In this document: in pieces, positions 34,738-45,375 of the stretch
How positions within the stretch are numbered: the stretch's first letter is position 1
How the letters are laid out: every line of letters begins with the position of its first letter
Assembly: GCF_036850765.1 (NCBI RefSeq)
Contig: NC_089491.1
Coordinates: 91,668,740 to 91,732,739 of the forward strand
Source of the DNA: Saccopteryx bilineata
Lineage: Eukaryota > Chordata > Mammalia > Chiroptera > Emballonuridae
DNA length: 64,000 nt
Reading direction: 5' to 3'
Translations under genes and position numbers: made by a program
The notes under the pieces: generated by a model
Told to the model about the DNA's origin: nothing
Seen by the model: the letters and a program-made list of their open reading frames with translations, nothing else
Database searches by the model: none

Positions 34738-35112
34738 GCCCTGCCTGGTTGGCTTAGTGGTAGAGTGTTGGCCTGGCATGCAGGAGTCCCGGGTTCAATT
34801 CCCGGCCAAGGCACACAGGAGGAGCGCCCATCTGCTTCTCCACCCCTCCCCCTCTCCTTCCTCTCTGTCTCTCTCTTCTCCTCCCGCAGCCAAGGCTCCA
34901 TTGGAGCAAAGTTGGCCCAGGTGCTGAGGATGGCTCTGTGACCTCTGCCTCAGGTGCTAGAATGGCCCTGGTTGCAACAGAGCAATACCCCAGATGGGCA
35001 GAGCATCAGCCCCTTGTGGGCATGCTGGGTGGATCCCGGTCAGGTGCATGCAGGAGTCTGTCTGACTGACTCCCCGATTCCAACTTCAGAAAAATTAAAA
35101 AAAAATTTTAAT
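34738..35112 (+). mobile_element. SINE-A, mid-age copy
   Basis: GCCCTGCCTGGTTGGCTTAG head, GTGGTAGAGTGTTGGCC, GGTTCAATTCCCGGCCAAGG, body with a single CATCAGCCCCTTGTGGGCAT unit, ACTCCCCGATTCCAACTTCAG and an A-rich tail. TSD AAATGAGGATAAT lies at 34721-34733 and 35113-35125. Confidence 0.92.
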
Positions 35113-35284
35113 AAATGAGGATAATCAGAAGTTAGCTTCCCTTGGAATAGAAAGACATCTTTTGCACAACTAACTGATTAAAAACTGGTGTCAAGTGGAA
35201 ATGAACTATAGGTTAATGGGATGGTCTTCAGTATACAGACATTCCAATTCAAACAGAACTAGACTGACATACTTAATCTGCTAC

Positions 35285-35440
35285 TCAATGCCCTCTCTGA
35301 GAAGCATTATACTTAACTATTTTTATTTCTCAAACCTATCATCTATAAAATAGGAATCATAATAACTGTTAGTTTTTGGAATTAAATGAAATAATGTATG
35401 GATGACTTTAGGATAGTAAATACAAAATCTTACTATGCTT
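35285..35440 (+). mobile_element. MIR fragment
   Basis: CTCAAACCTATCATCTATAAAATAG, GAATCATAATAACTGTTAG and GGAATTAAATGAAATAATGTATGG match the MIR plus strand (cctcatctgtaaaatggg, ataataatagtacc, gattaaatgagttaat). Confidence 0.6.
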
Positions 35441-35496
35441 CATTATTGTTGCTCCATATTGTCCCCAAGATTCTCCAGGGGTTTTTAAATTTTTTT

Positions 35497-35522
35497 GTGT
35501 GTGTGTGTGTATGTGTGTGTGT
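35497..35522. repeat. (TG)n microsatellite
   Basis: TG units with one A interruption, preceded by a T-run. Confidence 0.9.
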
Positions 35523-35524
35523 CT

Positions 35525-36211
35525 GGCTTCTTTGCTAATGTTTTTAGTATATAGTAATGTAGTTATATAGATCAATAGTTTATTTTCTTAAAACTGAATT
35601 GTATTTCTTCTCATGGGAATAATTGTATTATTTTGTATTAATTGCTTTTTCATTCTTCTGATAATAGAGTTTTGGGTATTTTTTGAGATTTGTGTTATTA
35701 TAAATAAAATTTAAAAACTCATACACATGGTATTGTTGACACAAATTTTTATTCTCTTGGGTAAATACATAGAAGCAGAATTGCTGTTTCATAGCATTCA
35801 TGTATATTTAACCTTTTGAGATATTCCCTGTTTTTCAAAATTGCTGTATATTTTATATTTTGACCAGTAATGTTTGAGAAATTTCATTTGCTTTAGAGCT
35901 GCTCAACATTTCATGTTCTCATAATTTAAGTTCTTTTAATTTGAGCCATTTTTGTTGTTGTAAAGTAGTATCTTATTGTGATATTATTATTTTCTTGTTC
36001 ACTACTGCTAAGCCTTTTCACGTACTTATTGGACATATGTAGCTTTCCTTTCATTATCACTCACTTCAAACTAGTTTTTATTTTTATTATGACTTATTAT
36101 TTGACCTGTGTGGTATTTGAAAAAAAATGTTTAGTTTGAAAATATTTATGACCTTCTACATATAAGGTTTTATAGATTTCTCATTTAATTACACTATGTT
36201 GAGACTGTTAA
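35525..36211 (-). mobile_element. Old L1 fragments (host of the full-length L1, left part)
   Basis: 35525-36100 matches the reverse complement of an old L1 ORF2 3' region: GGGTAAATACATAGAAGCAGAA, ATTGCTGTTTCATAGCATTC, GTAGTATCTTATTGTGATATT, CTTATTGGACATATGTAGC. About 36170-36211 (CATTTAATTACACTATGTTGAGA) matches an upstream ORF2 part that continues at 45376 on the other side of the full-length L1. The old element is therefore internally deleted and was split by the younger L1. Confidence 0.65.
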
Positions 36212-37057
36212 ACAATTTTGAAATCTTTTTTAACAACACCTAATGATATTTATTTTATTTTATTTTTTTGTATTTATGCTTTTAATTTGTGTTTACATAG
36301 ATTCAAGTGTCCCACGGAATGTATCTCCCTCCACTCCCTTATTCTCCCTCGGCCCCCCTTATGCCCGCTCCTCCTCCCAATGCCTTTCCACCTTCTCTTG
36401 AGGATTTGTTGTCTTGTTCTCTATAAAGCTGTGTTATCTACATATAATTTCATTGATCTCTTCTTCTTCTCTGATCCCATCTTCTCTTCTACTTTCCCTC
36501 TGGTCCCTTTGATCCTGCCTCTGCTCTGTTCCGTTGCTCACAGTTCACATTGTTCATTGGATTTCTCAAACGAGTGAGGTCATATGGTGTTTTCTTTTCT
36601 CTGCCTGGCTTATTTTACTTAGCATGATAGTTTCCAGGTCCATCCATGTTGACACAAAAGGTAAGATTTCCTTCATTCTCATGGCTGCATAGTTTTCAAT
36701 TGAGTATATGTACCACTGCTTTTTAACCCACTCGTCTACTGACGGACATTTGGGTTGTTTCCAGATCTTAGTTATTATAAACAATGCTGCAATAAACATG
36801 GTGGTGCATTTCTTCTTTTGAATCAGTGATTTGGTATTCATAGGATATATTCCTAAAAGTGGAATAGCTGGGTCAAAGGTCAGTTCCATATTTAATTTTT
36901 TGAGGAATCTCCATCTGTTTTCCACAGTGGCTGCACCAGTCTGCATTCCCACCAGGAGGGTTTTCATTTCTCTGCACCCTTGCCAGAACTTATTATGTGT
37001 TGTTTTGTTAATAAGCACTATTCTGGCAGGTGTGAGGTGGTATCTCATTGTGGTTTA

Positions 37058-37207
<150 letters not shown>

Positions 37208-40024
37208 TTATAAATTTTGGTTATTAACCCCTTATCAGACATATTGGCGAATATATTCTCCCATTGTGTGGGTTGTCTTTTTATTTTGTAAATGGTATCT
37301 TTTGCTGAGAAAAAGCTTTTTAGTTTCATATAGTCCCATTTGTTCATCCTGTCCTTTATCTCACTTGCCTGTGGAGATAAATTAGCAAAAATATTGCTAT
37401 GAGAGATATCGGAGAGTTTACTGCCTATATTTTCTTCCAAGATGTTTATGGTTTCATGACTTACATTTAAGTCTTTTATACATTTTGAGTTTACTTTTTT
37501 GAATGGTGTAAGTTGGTGATTCAGTTTCATTTTTTTGCAAGTACCTGTCTAATTTTCCCAACATCATTTGTGTTGGGCCAGCAAATCCTCGAGAGAAGAC
37601 TGTCTTTACTCCATTGTATGCTCTTACCTCCTTTCAAATATCAATTGTCCATATAGGTGTGGGTTTATTTCTAGGTTTTCTGTTCTGTTTCATTGATCTG
37701 TATACCTGTACTCAGGCCATTACTATGCTGTTTTGAGTACGATGGCCTTGTAGTATAACTTAATATCAGGAAGTGTGATATCCCCCCACTTTATTTATTC
37801 TTCTTTTTCAGGATTGCTGAGGCTATTCGTGTTTTTTTTTTTTTGGTTCCATATAAATTTTTGGAATATTTGTTCTATATCTTTGAAGTATGTCATTGAT
37901 ATTTTAATAGGAACTGCATTGAATTTATAGATTGCTTTGGTTATTATAGACATTTTAATGATGTTTATTCTTCCTATACATGAAAACGGTATATGCTTCC
38001 ACTTGTTTGTATCTTCCTTGATTTCCTTTAACAATGTTTTATAACTTTCCGAGTACAAATCTTTAACCTCTTTGGTTAAATTTACTCCTAGGTTCTTTAT
38101 TGTTTTTGTTGCATGAGTTAAGGGGATTGTTTTTTTAATTTCTCTTTCAGACAGTTCATTGTTGGTGTATAAAAATGGTACTGATTTCTGAATATTGGTT
38201 TTATATCCTGCCACTTTGCTGAATTCTTTTATCATGTCCAGTAGTTTTTTTGACTAAGACTTTAGGGTTTTCTATGTACAGTATCATATCATCAGTATAT
38301 AATGATAGTTTTACTTCTTTTCAAATTTGGATGCCTTTTACCCCTTCTTCTTGTCTGACTGCTATGGTTAGAACTTCCAGAACTATGTTGAATAAGAGTG
38401 GTGAAAGGGAGCACCCCTGCCTTGTTTCTGATCTTAAGGGGATTGCTTTTAATTTTTGCCCATTGATTATGATGTTGGCTGTGGGTTTGTCATAGATGGC
38501 CTTTATCATGTTGAGGTATGATCCCTGTATCCCCTTTGCTGAGAGTTTTGATCATAAATGGGTGCTGGATTTTATCAAATGCTTTTTCTGCATCTATTGA
38601 TATTATCATGTAATTTTTATCCTTTCTTTTGTTTATGTGTTGAATCACATTGATTGATTTGCAGATATTGTACCAGCCTCTTCTCCCTAGAATAAATCCC
38701 ACCTGATCATGATATATAATTTTTTTCATATATTGCTGGATTTGGTTTGCTAATATTTTGTTGAGAATTTTAGCATCTTAGTTCATCAGGGATATTGGTC
38801 TATAGTTTTCTTTCTTTGCCTGGTTTTGGAATCAGTATTATTATGCTTGCCTCATAAAAGGAGTTTGGAAGTCTTCCCTCCTCTTGAGTATTTTGAAATA
38901 ACTTGAGAAGGATAGGAGTTAGTTCTTCTTTGAATATTTGGTAAAATTTGCCTATGAAGCCATCTGGCCCAGGACTTTTGCTTGTTGGGAGTTTTTTGTT
39001 AACTATTTCATTCTCATTTGATGAAATCAGTCTGATTAGGTTTTTGGTGCTTCTATATTAATTTTTGAAAGATTATATGTGTTGAGAAACTAGTCCATTT
39101 TGCCTAGGTTGTCTAATTTTATACAGTTCTTCAAAGTATTTTCTTATAATCCTTTGTATTTCTGCTGTGTCACTTCTCTCTCATTTCTAATTATATTTAT
39201 TTGAGTCCTCTCTCTTTTTTTCTTGGTGAGTCTGCTTAAAGGTTAATCAATTTTGTTTACCTTTTCAAAGTACCAGCTCTTGGTTTCATTGATCCTCTGT
39301 ATTGTTTTTTTATCCTCTATCTCATTTATTTCTGCTCTGATCTTTATTATTTCCTTCCTTCTACTTCCTTTGGGTTTTACTTGCTGTTCTTTTTCTAGTT
39401 CTTTAAGATGCAGGGTTAAATTGTTTATTTGAGCTTTTTCTAGCTTCTTAAGGTATGCCTGTAGTGCTATAAACTTCCCTCTCAGGACTGCTGTGTCCCA
39501 TAAATTTTGAGTTGTTGTTATGTTTGTTTTTATTTGTTTCAAGGAAATTTTTTATTTCTTCCTTGATCTCATTGTTAACCCATTCATTATTTAATAACAT
39601 GCTATTTAGTTTCCTAGTGTTAGAGTGTTTTTTCAGCTTTTTATTGTAGTTGATTTCTAGTTTTATGCCATTGTGATCCGAGAAGATGCTTTATTTTTTT
39701 ATTTTTTTAAATTTGCTCAGATGAGTTTACTGCACTTGTTTAAATGGCACTCTTTCTACTACATGGAACCTGGACACTGCACAATGGACCTGGAATGGGA
39801 AGTCGCCTGCCCGTACTTACCTCTCGCTCACTTAGAAGAGGGAGGTCTTGGCCCCTGATAAATCCTTGGACAGATCACCGGCTATTGGCTCAAATGCCGA
39901 GATTTCCAAGTGCTACACTTACTATTGATATTAAGATGTAAAACCAGTGTCAGCCCAATTATTATCAGTGTCCAGTCATGTGAAACAATTGAAACTACCA
40001 ACTTAAAAATTAAAATAAAAAACC

Positions 40025-40387
40025 GGCCCTGGCCGGTTGGCTCAGCGGTAGAGCGTCGGCCTGGCGTGTGGGGGATCCGGGTTCGATTCCCGGCCAGGGC
40101 ACATAGGAGAAGCACCCATTTGCTTCTCCACTGTCCCCCTCCTTCCTCTCTGTCTCTCTCTTCCCCTCCCGCAGCCAAGGCTCCATTGGAGCAAAGATGG
40201 CCTGGGTGCTGGGGATGGCTCCTTGGCCTCTGCCCCAGGCACTAGAGTGGCTCTGGTTGCGGCAGAGCGATGCCCCGGAGGGGCAGAGCATCGCCCCTGG
40301 TGGGCGTGCGGGGTGGACCCCGGTCGGGCGCATGCGGGAGTCTGTCTGACTGCCTCTCCCCGTTTCCAGCTTCAGAAAAATACAAAA
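40025..40387 (-). mobile_element. SINE-A nested in the retrocopy (SINE lies on the plus strand)
   Basis: The SINE reads on the plus strand: GGCCCTGGCCGGTTGGCTCA, GCGGTAGAGCGTCGGCC, GGTTCGATTCCCGGCCAGGG, single GCATCGCCCCTGGTGGGCGT unit, CCCCGTTTCCAGCTTCAG and an A tail. The strand field gives the host retrocopy's orientation; the SINE itself is plus. It keeps CpGs (young). The 20-bp exact TSD AAAAATTAAAATAAAAAACC lies at 40005-40024 and 40388-40407. Confidence 0.93.
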
Positions 40388-40529
40388 AAAAATTAAAATA
40401 AAAAACCTGAGAAAACTTGATTTAGGCAGCGAGGACTGGGTATTGCCAGGGATGGGGAGAGGCCCATCTGCTGTCCCCAAACTTGCCAATCAGGACCTGA
40501 CCTCGCCCACATCAGAACAGCTCTGGCAA

Positions 40530-40878
40530 CTAGCATTTCCAGAAATGTCTTTTCTCACTGCTCTGGAAACCTGAAGTCCAAGATGAAGGTATCGGCCAGA
40601 CTGGTTACTCCTGAGGGAAAGAGTCCATCCCAGCCTTCAGTTCTTGGTTTGTAGCTGGCTGTCTTCATGTTTACCAAGTGCTCTGCCTGTGTCTATCCCC
40701 AGTGTCCCCTTCGATAAGGACACCAGTCCTATTGGATTAGGGCCCATCCTAACGACCTTGTTTGAACTTTGTTATCTCTATAAAAGCTCTATCTCTAAAA
40801 GTGGTCACCTTTGAGGTCCTGGGAGTTAGGATTCCAAGATTAAAAACTCCTGTGGATGCAATTCAGCTCCTAACACTT
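40530..40878. mobile_element. MaLR (MLT1-like) LTR fragment within the retrocopy
   Basis: TCACTGCTCTGGAAACCTGAAG, AAGGACACCAGTCCTATTGGA, TTAGGGCCCATCCTAACGACC, GGAGTTAGGATTCC and GCAATTCAGCTCCTAACA follow a common mammalian MLT1/MaLR-type repeat. It probably formed part of the parent transcript, because no separate TSD surrounds it. The subfamily is not assigned. Confidence 0.6.
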
Positions 40879-42039
40879 CCAGTGTGTGGGGGGGTGTTCT
40901 TCGCCACCCCACTTCTCCTAGTTGGTTAACTCTTAACTACCCTGTGAGACCTGTGACCTTAGGGCACCTGGGGTGTGCCTGCACCATCGTCCCATGTGCC
41001 TCAGACAGAGCGACCCCACAGCCTGGGGAGGAAAGCCTGAAAGGGGGTTACAATCTGCGACCTAAAGACATTTAAGATATACAACAACCGTGTATCAGTA
41101 CCACGACTCACCAGACAAACATCACCCAAAAAAAAGAGTACTCAAGTTCAAAATCAAGTTTGGTCTTTAGAAAGAAGGACACTGCTTTTCTGAAAACCTG
41201 TGGCACCCAGTGTCACAGGCGGGAGCTGGCACTGCTGGGGGTCCTACCGCACCCCGCAGTGACTATTCTAGGCTGGGCCCCACGAGGCAGGCCAGTCTGA
41301 ACTGGGAGCCCAGTAGCAGGGGGCGCGCAGCAGGCAGGGTGGAGCGGATTCACACGTGCCAGCAGCCTCACCGCGCCTGACCATCCCCAGGACCGTGCGT
41401 CCCCATCCGTCTGGGGCGCCGTGTCCTGTCCGCCCTCCGCGCCACCAATCCGAGTAGATGCTTGATATGATTTCAATCTTCTTAAATTTGTTAAGACTCA
41501 TTTTGTGTCCTAGCATGTAGTATATCCTAGAGAATGTACCATGAGCACTTGAAAAGATTGTATATTCTGCTGCTTTAGGATGAAGGGTTCTGAAGATATC
41601 TATTAAATCCAGTTGATCTAGTGTGTCCTTTAAGGCTTCTCTTTCTTTGTTAATTTTATTTCTTGAGGATCTATTCAGTGATGTTAGTGGGGTATTAAAA
41701 CTCCCTACTATTATAGTATTGGTGTTGATCTTGCCCTTTAAGCACATCAAAATCTGCTTTATATATTTAGGTGCTCCTATATTAGGTACATAGATATTTA
41801 TAATGGTTATATCTTTGTTTTATTGCTCCCTTTATCATTATGTAGTGACCTTCTCTATCCCTTACTATAGCCTTAGTTTTAAAGTTTATTTTGTCTGATA
41901 TAAGTATTGCTACCCCAGCTTCTTTTTCATTTTATTTTGCATGAAATATTTTTTTTCATCCTTTACTTTCAGTCTATGTGTATCTTTTGTTTTGAGGTGT
42001 GTCTCTTGTAGACAGCTTATGTACGGATCCTGTTTTCTT

Positions 42040-42109
42040 TTTTAAAAAATTTTTTATTGATTGATTTTATTTATTTTTAAATTATTTTATTTATTTATTC
42101 ATTTTAGAG

Positions 42110-42146
<37 letters not shown>

Positions 42147-42267
42147 GGGAGGAGCAGGAAGCATCAACTCCCATATGTGCCTTGACCAGGCAAGCCCAGG
42201 GTTTTGAACTGGTGACCACAGCATTCCAGGTCAACACTTTATCCACTGCACCACCAGAGGCCAGGCA
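42040..42267 (-). mobile_element. SINE-C inside L1 ORF2
   Basis: Minus-strand head GCCTGGCCTCTGGTGGTGCA, GTGGATAAAGTGTTGACC, CAGTTCAAAACCCTGGGCTT, CTCTCTCT run and an A/T tail. TSD GGATC[C/T]TGTTTTCTT (one mismatch in 15) lies at 42025-42039 and 42268-42282. It splits the ORF2 segment that reads IRKQDP. Confidence 0.92.
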
Positions 42268-42425
42268 GGATCTTGTTTTCTTATGCATGCAGCTACCCTA
42301 TGACTTTTGATTGGAGCATTTAATCCACTTACATTTAAGGTTATTTTTGATATGTAGTTGTTCATTGCCATTTTATTCCTTAAATCTACATTCCTCTTTT
42401 GCTAGATTCCCTCCCTTTGTTCTGT

Positions 42426-43606
42426 TTACATTAGGCCCCTTAACATTTCTTGTAGTATTTTTTATAAAAATTTTTTTATATATTTTATTTATTGATTTTT
42501 AGAGAGAGAGAGGAGTGAGAGAGAAAGAGAGAGACAGAGAGAATGGAGAGGTGTAGGAAGCATCAAATCCCATATGTGCCTTGACCAGGCAAGCCCAAGG
42601 TTTTGAACCAGCAACCTCAGTGTTCCAGATCGATGCTTTATCCCACTGTGCCACCACAGGTCAGGCTCATGTAGTATTGATTTGGTTATAATGAATTTCT
42701 TGAGATTTTTTTGTTTGGGAAGCTTTTTATTTCTCCTTCAATTTTAAATGATAGCCTTGCTGGATAGAGATGTCTTGTTTGTAGGCCCTTGTTCTGCATT
42801 ACTTTGAATATTTCTTTCTGACTGATTCTTTTTTATTATTTCAATGTCTTTTTTTATACTTGCTGTCTCTCTATTTAGGCCCTTCTGGCCTCTAGTATTT
42901 CTGTTAAGAAGTCAGATGTCATCCTTATGGGGGCTCTTCTGTAAGTAATAGACTGCTTTTCTCTTATAGTTTTTAGTATTCTTTCTTTATCTCTTAATTT
43001 TTGTATTTAAATTATGATGTGTCTTGGTGTTTGCCTTTTTTGGGTTCATCCTTAATGGAACTCTCTGTGCTTCTTGAACATGTGTGACTTTTTCCTTCAT
43101 CAATTTAGGGAAGTTTTTAGCTATGATTTCCTCAATCAGACTCTCTATCCCTTGTTCTTTTTCTTCTTCAGGAAGCTCTATGATGCGGATGTTATTTCTC
43201 TTCATGTTTTCACAGAGTTCTCTTAGAGTTTCCTCAGACTTTTTGAACCTCTTCTTTTTGCTGCTCTGCTTCTGTGCTTTCATTTATCTTGTCTTCTAAC
43301 TCACTGATTCGATTCTCAGCTTCATCAATCCTGCTTTTAATTCCTTCCAGTGTGTTCTTCATTTCTGATATTGCATTTGTCATTTCTGACTGATTCTTTT
43401 TTTATTATTTCAATGTGTTTTTTATACTTGCTACCTTTCTATTTAGATGCTCGTTGTGTCCATCCACTGTTGCTCTAAGATCTTTGAGCATCCTAATAAT
43501 CATTATTTTAAACTCCGTATCTGGTAATTTGGTTATATCTGTCTCATTCAAATCTTTCTCTGGGGATTTCTCGATTCATTTGGGTTGCATTTCTCTGCCT
43601 TCCCAT
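42426..43606 (-). pseudogene. L1 ORF1 (RNA-binding chaperone), disrupted
   Basis: ORF1p is the trimeric RNA-binding protein that coats L1 RNA. The ATG at 43604-43606 begins MGRQRNATQMNREIPRE. A conserved segment at 42987-43283 includes LRELCENMKRNNIRI, EKEQGIESLIEEI and VQEAQRVP, the end of the coiled coil and the RRM-type domain. The C-terminus reads ARLSFKIEGEIKSF and continues on the far side of a SINE-C as LQEMLRGLM before a TAA at 42426-42428. Removing the SINE leaves about 320 codons, the usual size. In-frame stops, for example after residue 20, make it non-functional. Confidence 0.9.
42460..42669 (-). mobile_element. SINE-C inside the last codons of L1 ORF1
   Basis: Minus-strand head GCCTGACCTGTGGTGGCACA, GTGGGATAAAGCATCGATC, GGTTCAAAACCTTGGGCTT, CTCTCTCT run, AAAAATCAATAAATAAAAT tail. 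TSD TGTAGTATT lies at 42451-42459 and 42670-42678. It falls between the ORF1 codons for SILQ and EMLRGLM. Confidence 0.92.
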
Positions 43607-45362
43607 TTTGTCTGTGTATAAGAAGGTTGTGGGCCCTGGCCCGTTGGCTCAGCGGTAGAGCGTCGGCCTGGCATGCGGGGGACCCGGGTTCGATTCCCGG
43701 CCAGGGCACATAGGAGAAGCGCCCATTTGCTTCTCCACCCCCCCTTCCTTCCTCTCTGTCTCTCTCTTCCCCTCCCGCAGCCAAGGCTCCATTGGAGCAA
43801 AGATGGCCTGGGCGCTGGGGATGGCTCCTTGGCCTCTGCCCCAGGCGCTAGAGTGGCTCTGGTCGCCGCAGAGCGACACCCTGGAGGGGCAGAGCATCAC
43901 CCCCTGGTGGGCAGAGCGTCGCCCCTGGTGGGCGTGCCGGGTGGATCCCGGTCGGGCGCATGCGGGAGTCTGTCTGACTGTCTTTCCCCGTTTCCAGCTT
44001 CAGAAAAATACAAAAAAAAAAAAAAAAAAAAGAAGGTTGTGGCCACAGGAGTTGAATGGGTGTGGCCTCTGTGTTCCCTAGGTGTGGTCTGTCTACAGGC
44101 CCACCACCATATCTGCCGCCGTTTTGGGTATTTAGGCACAGGTTGCTGCAGTTTCCGCCTCGCTTCTGTGGGTGGGACTGCGTTTGCATGCCCAGGCTCC
44201 AAGTTTGGCCAGCCTTGGCCTTCACCCTGCCCCTGTGGTTGAGACTGCATTCATCTGTTTGGGCTGCAAGCCCTGGCCAGTCCCCTGCCTCCACCTCGCT
44301 CCCCTGGCAGGACTGCTCTCCTGTGGGCAGGGCTGTGCTTCTGTGCTTAGCCGCAAGTCTCAGATTGTTCCCGAATTTTGCCTTGCCCCTAAAGGTGGGA
44401 CTGCAGGCAGGACCACTCTCGCTCTCCTGGCCCACAGCCGTGGGTAGGACCACTTTCATAAGCCCTTTCCACATCTGCGGCTGCCCTCAGCCTCTGCCCC
44501 ACACTGGGCGGGACTGTGCTCCTGCCGGGCCTCTGTCACGTGGCTGGCCTCAGCTTCTGCAACCACGGGCAGGACTGCACTCATTTCCAGTCCACAGCCA
44601 TGGCCAGCCCCCAGGATCCACCCCTGTCCACAGGACTGTGCTTACACATCCTGCCACTGCCCACCCTCTGGGGAGCACTCAGGTGATTCTTTGCTCTGAG
44701 TGCTTCAGGATAGCTTCTGTTTGGTTGGTGACTTGTTTTCCTTTGCTAGTATTGCTGGTTCCAGGAAAAATATTCACTTTAAATTTGGGGAGTGCCTCAG
44801 CCCAGGGGTTAGGGTGGCTGTGGCTCATAGTGTTTCTCCCTGTGCCTCCTAGATTATACTCTCTTCCTGGTACTCTGGTCTTCTCATCTCTCTCCATCCC
44901 CTGGAGCCCCAGGTGAGTGGTTGTTAAAGAGGTTTTCTGCACAATCCCTTTAAGAAGAATCCTGGGTCTGAGAAATCTGTCTCTTTCTTGCAAACAATAT
45001 TCTTGATTGTTTTGCAACTAAATATTGTCCATACGCCTCTTCCAGGTTTGGGGGCTGCAGGTTGGGGCTTTGTTCCTGGGGCCCAAGACCCTCCCCTCTC
45101 CACTAAACTTACTTTCCGCCACATGAGTTTCTCTGGGCTGCTGCTCGCTCTTGGGAGCTGGGCAGCCTTCTCTGTGTTTCTGTTTTTCCTACCAGTCTCA
45201 GTGTGGCTTCTTCAGTGTTCCTTGGTTGAAGAGTCCTCTTAGTTTAGTCCAAAGTTAGTTTTTCCAGATGATGGTTCTTAAAATTAAGTTGTAATCTACT
45301 TTGGTTCTGTGAGGTGAAAGTTGGTATGTCTGCCTACTCCATTGTCATCTTCCTTAGGGCTC
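43607..45362 (-). other. L1 5'UTR (internal promoter region), GC-rich
   Basis: The region upstream of ORF1 would hold the L1 promoter. On the minus strand it begins with GGAAGATGACAATGGAGTAG and continues with ACAACTTAATTTTAAGAACC, TGGACTAAACTAAGAGGACT and GAAGAAGCCACACTGAGAC, then a GC-rich part with repeated GCAGTCC/GGACTGC-like words (44100-44650). It carries the young SINE-A at 43633-44029. A 286-codon open frame on the opposite strand (44056-44916) crosses it; I treat that as chance in GC-rich DNA. Confidence 0.8.
43633..44029 (+). mobile_element. SINE-A, young full-length copy in the L1 5'UTR
   Basis: GCCCTGGCCCGTTGGCTCAG head, GCGGTAGAGCGTCGGCC, GGTTCGATTCCCGGCCAGGG, body with the doubled CATCACCCCCTGGTGGGCAG / CGTCGCCCCTGGTGGGCGTG unit, CCCCGTTTCCAGCTTCAG and an A tail of 19. 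The 13-bp exact TSD AAGAAGGTTGTGG lies at 43620-43632 and 44030-44042, just upstream of the ORF1 start. Confidence 0.95.
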
Positions 45363-45375
45363 ACAATTTTGAAAT

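Larger units (their letters stand above)
39692..41447 (-). mobile_element. Retrocopy of an unidentified transcript inside L1 ORF2
   Basis: ORF2 is interrupted between its SIYSD and SDHNGIK codons. The duplicated target ATCCGAG[A/T]AGATGCTT lies at 39676-39691 and 41448-41463 (one mismatch in 16), and a short A/T tail (AAAAAAATAAAAAAATA on the minus strand) marks the 3' end. The minus-strand 5' part (41200-41447) is GC- and CpG-rich, like the start of a CpG-island transcript. The middle contains an MLT1-like repeat (40530-40878) and the 3' part is AT-rich. Without the nested SINE-A and its TSD copy it is about 1.37 kb. I recognise no protein, so a lncRNA or UTR-rich mRNA copy is the best guess. 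Confidence 0.75.

Noticed and set aside
41213..41750. 87- and 160-codon minus-strand frames spanning the L1/retrocopy junction
   Set aside because: They read from L1 endonuclease sequence into the retrocopy's GC-rich end; the fusion is created by insertion and shows no sign of being a chimeric gene.
43673..44242. 189-codon plus-strand frame
   Set aside because: It joins SINE-A sequence to the antisense of the L1 5'UTR across the SINE's A tail; not a plausible gene.
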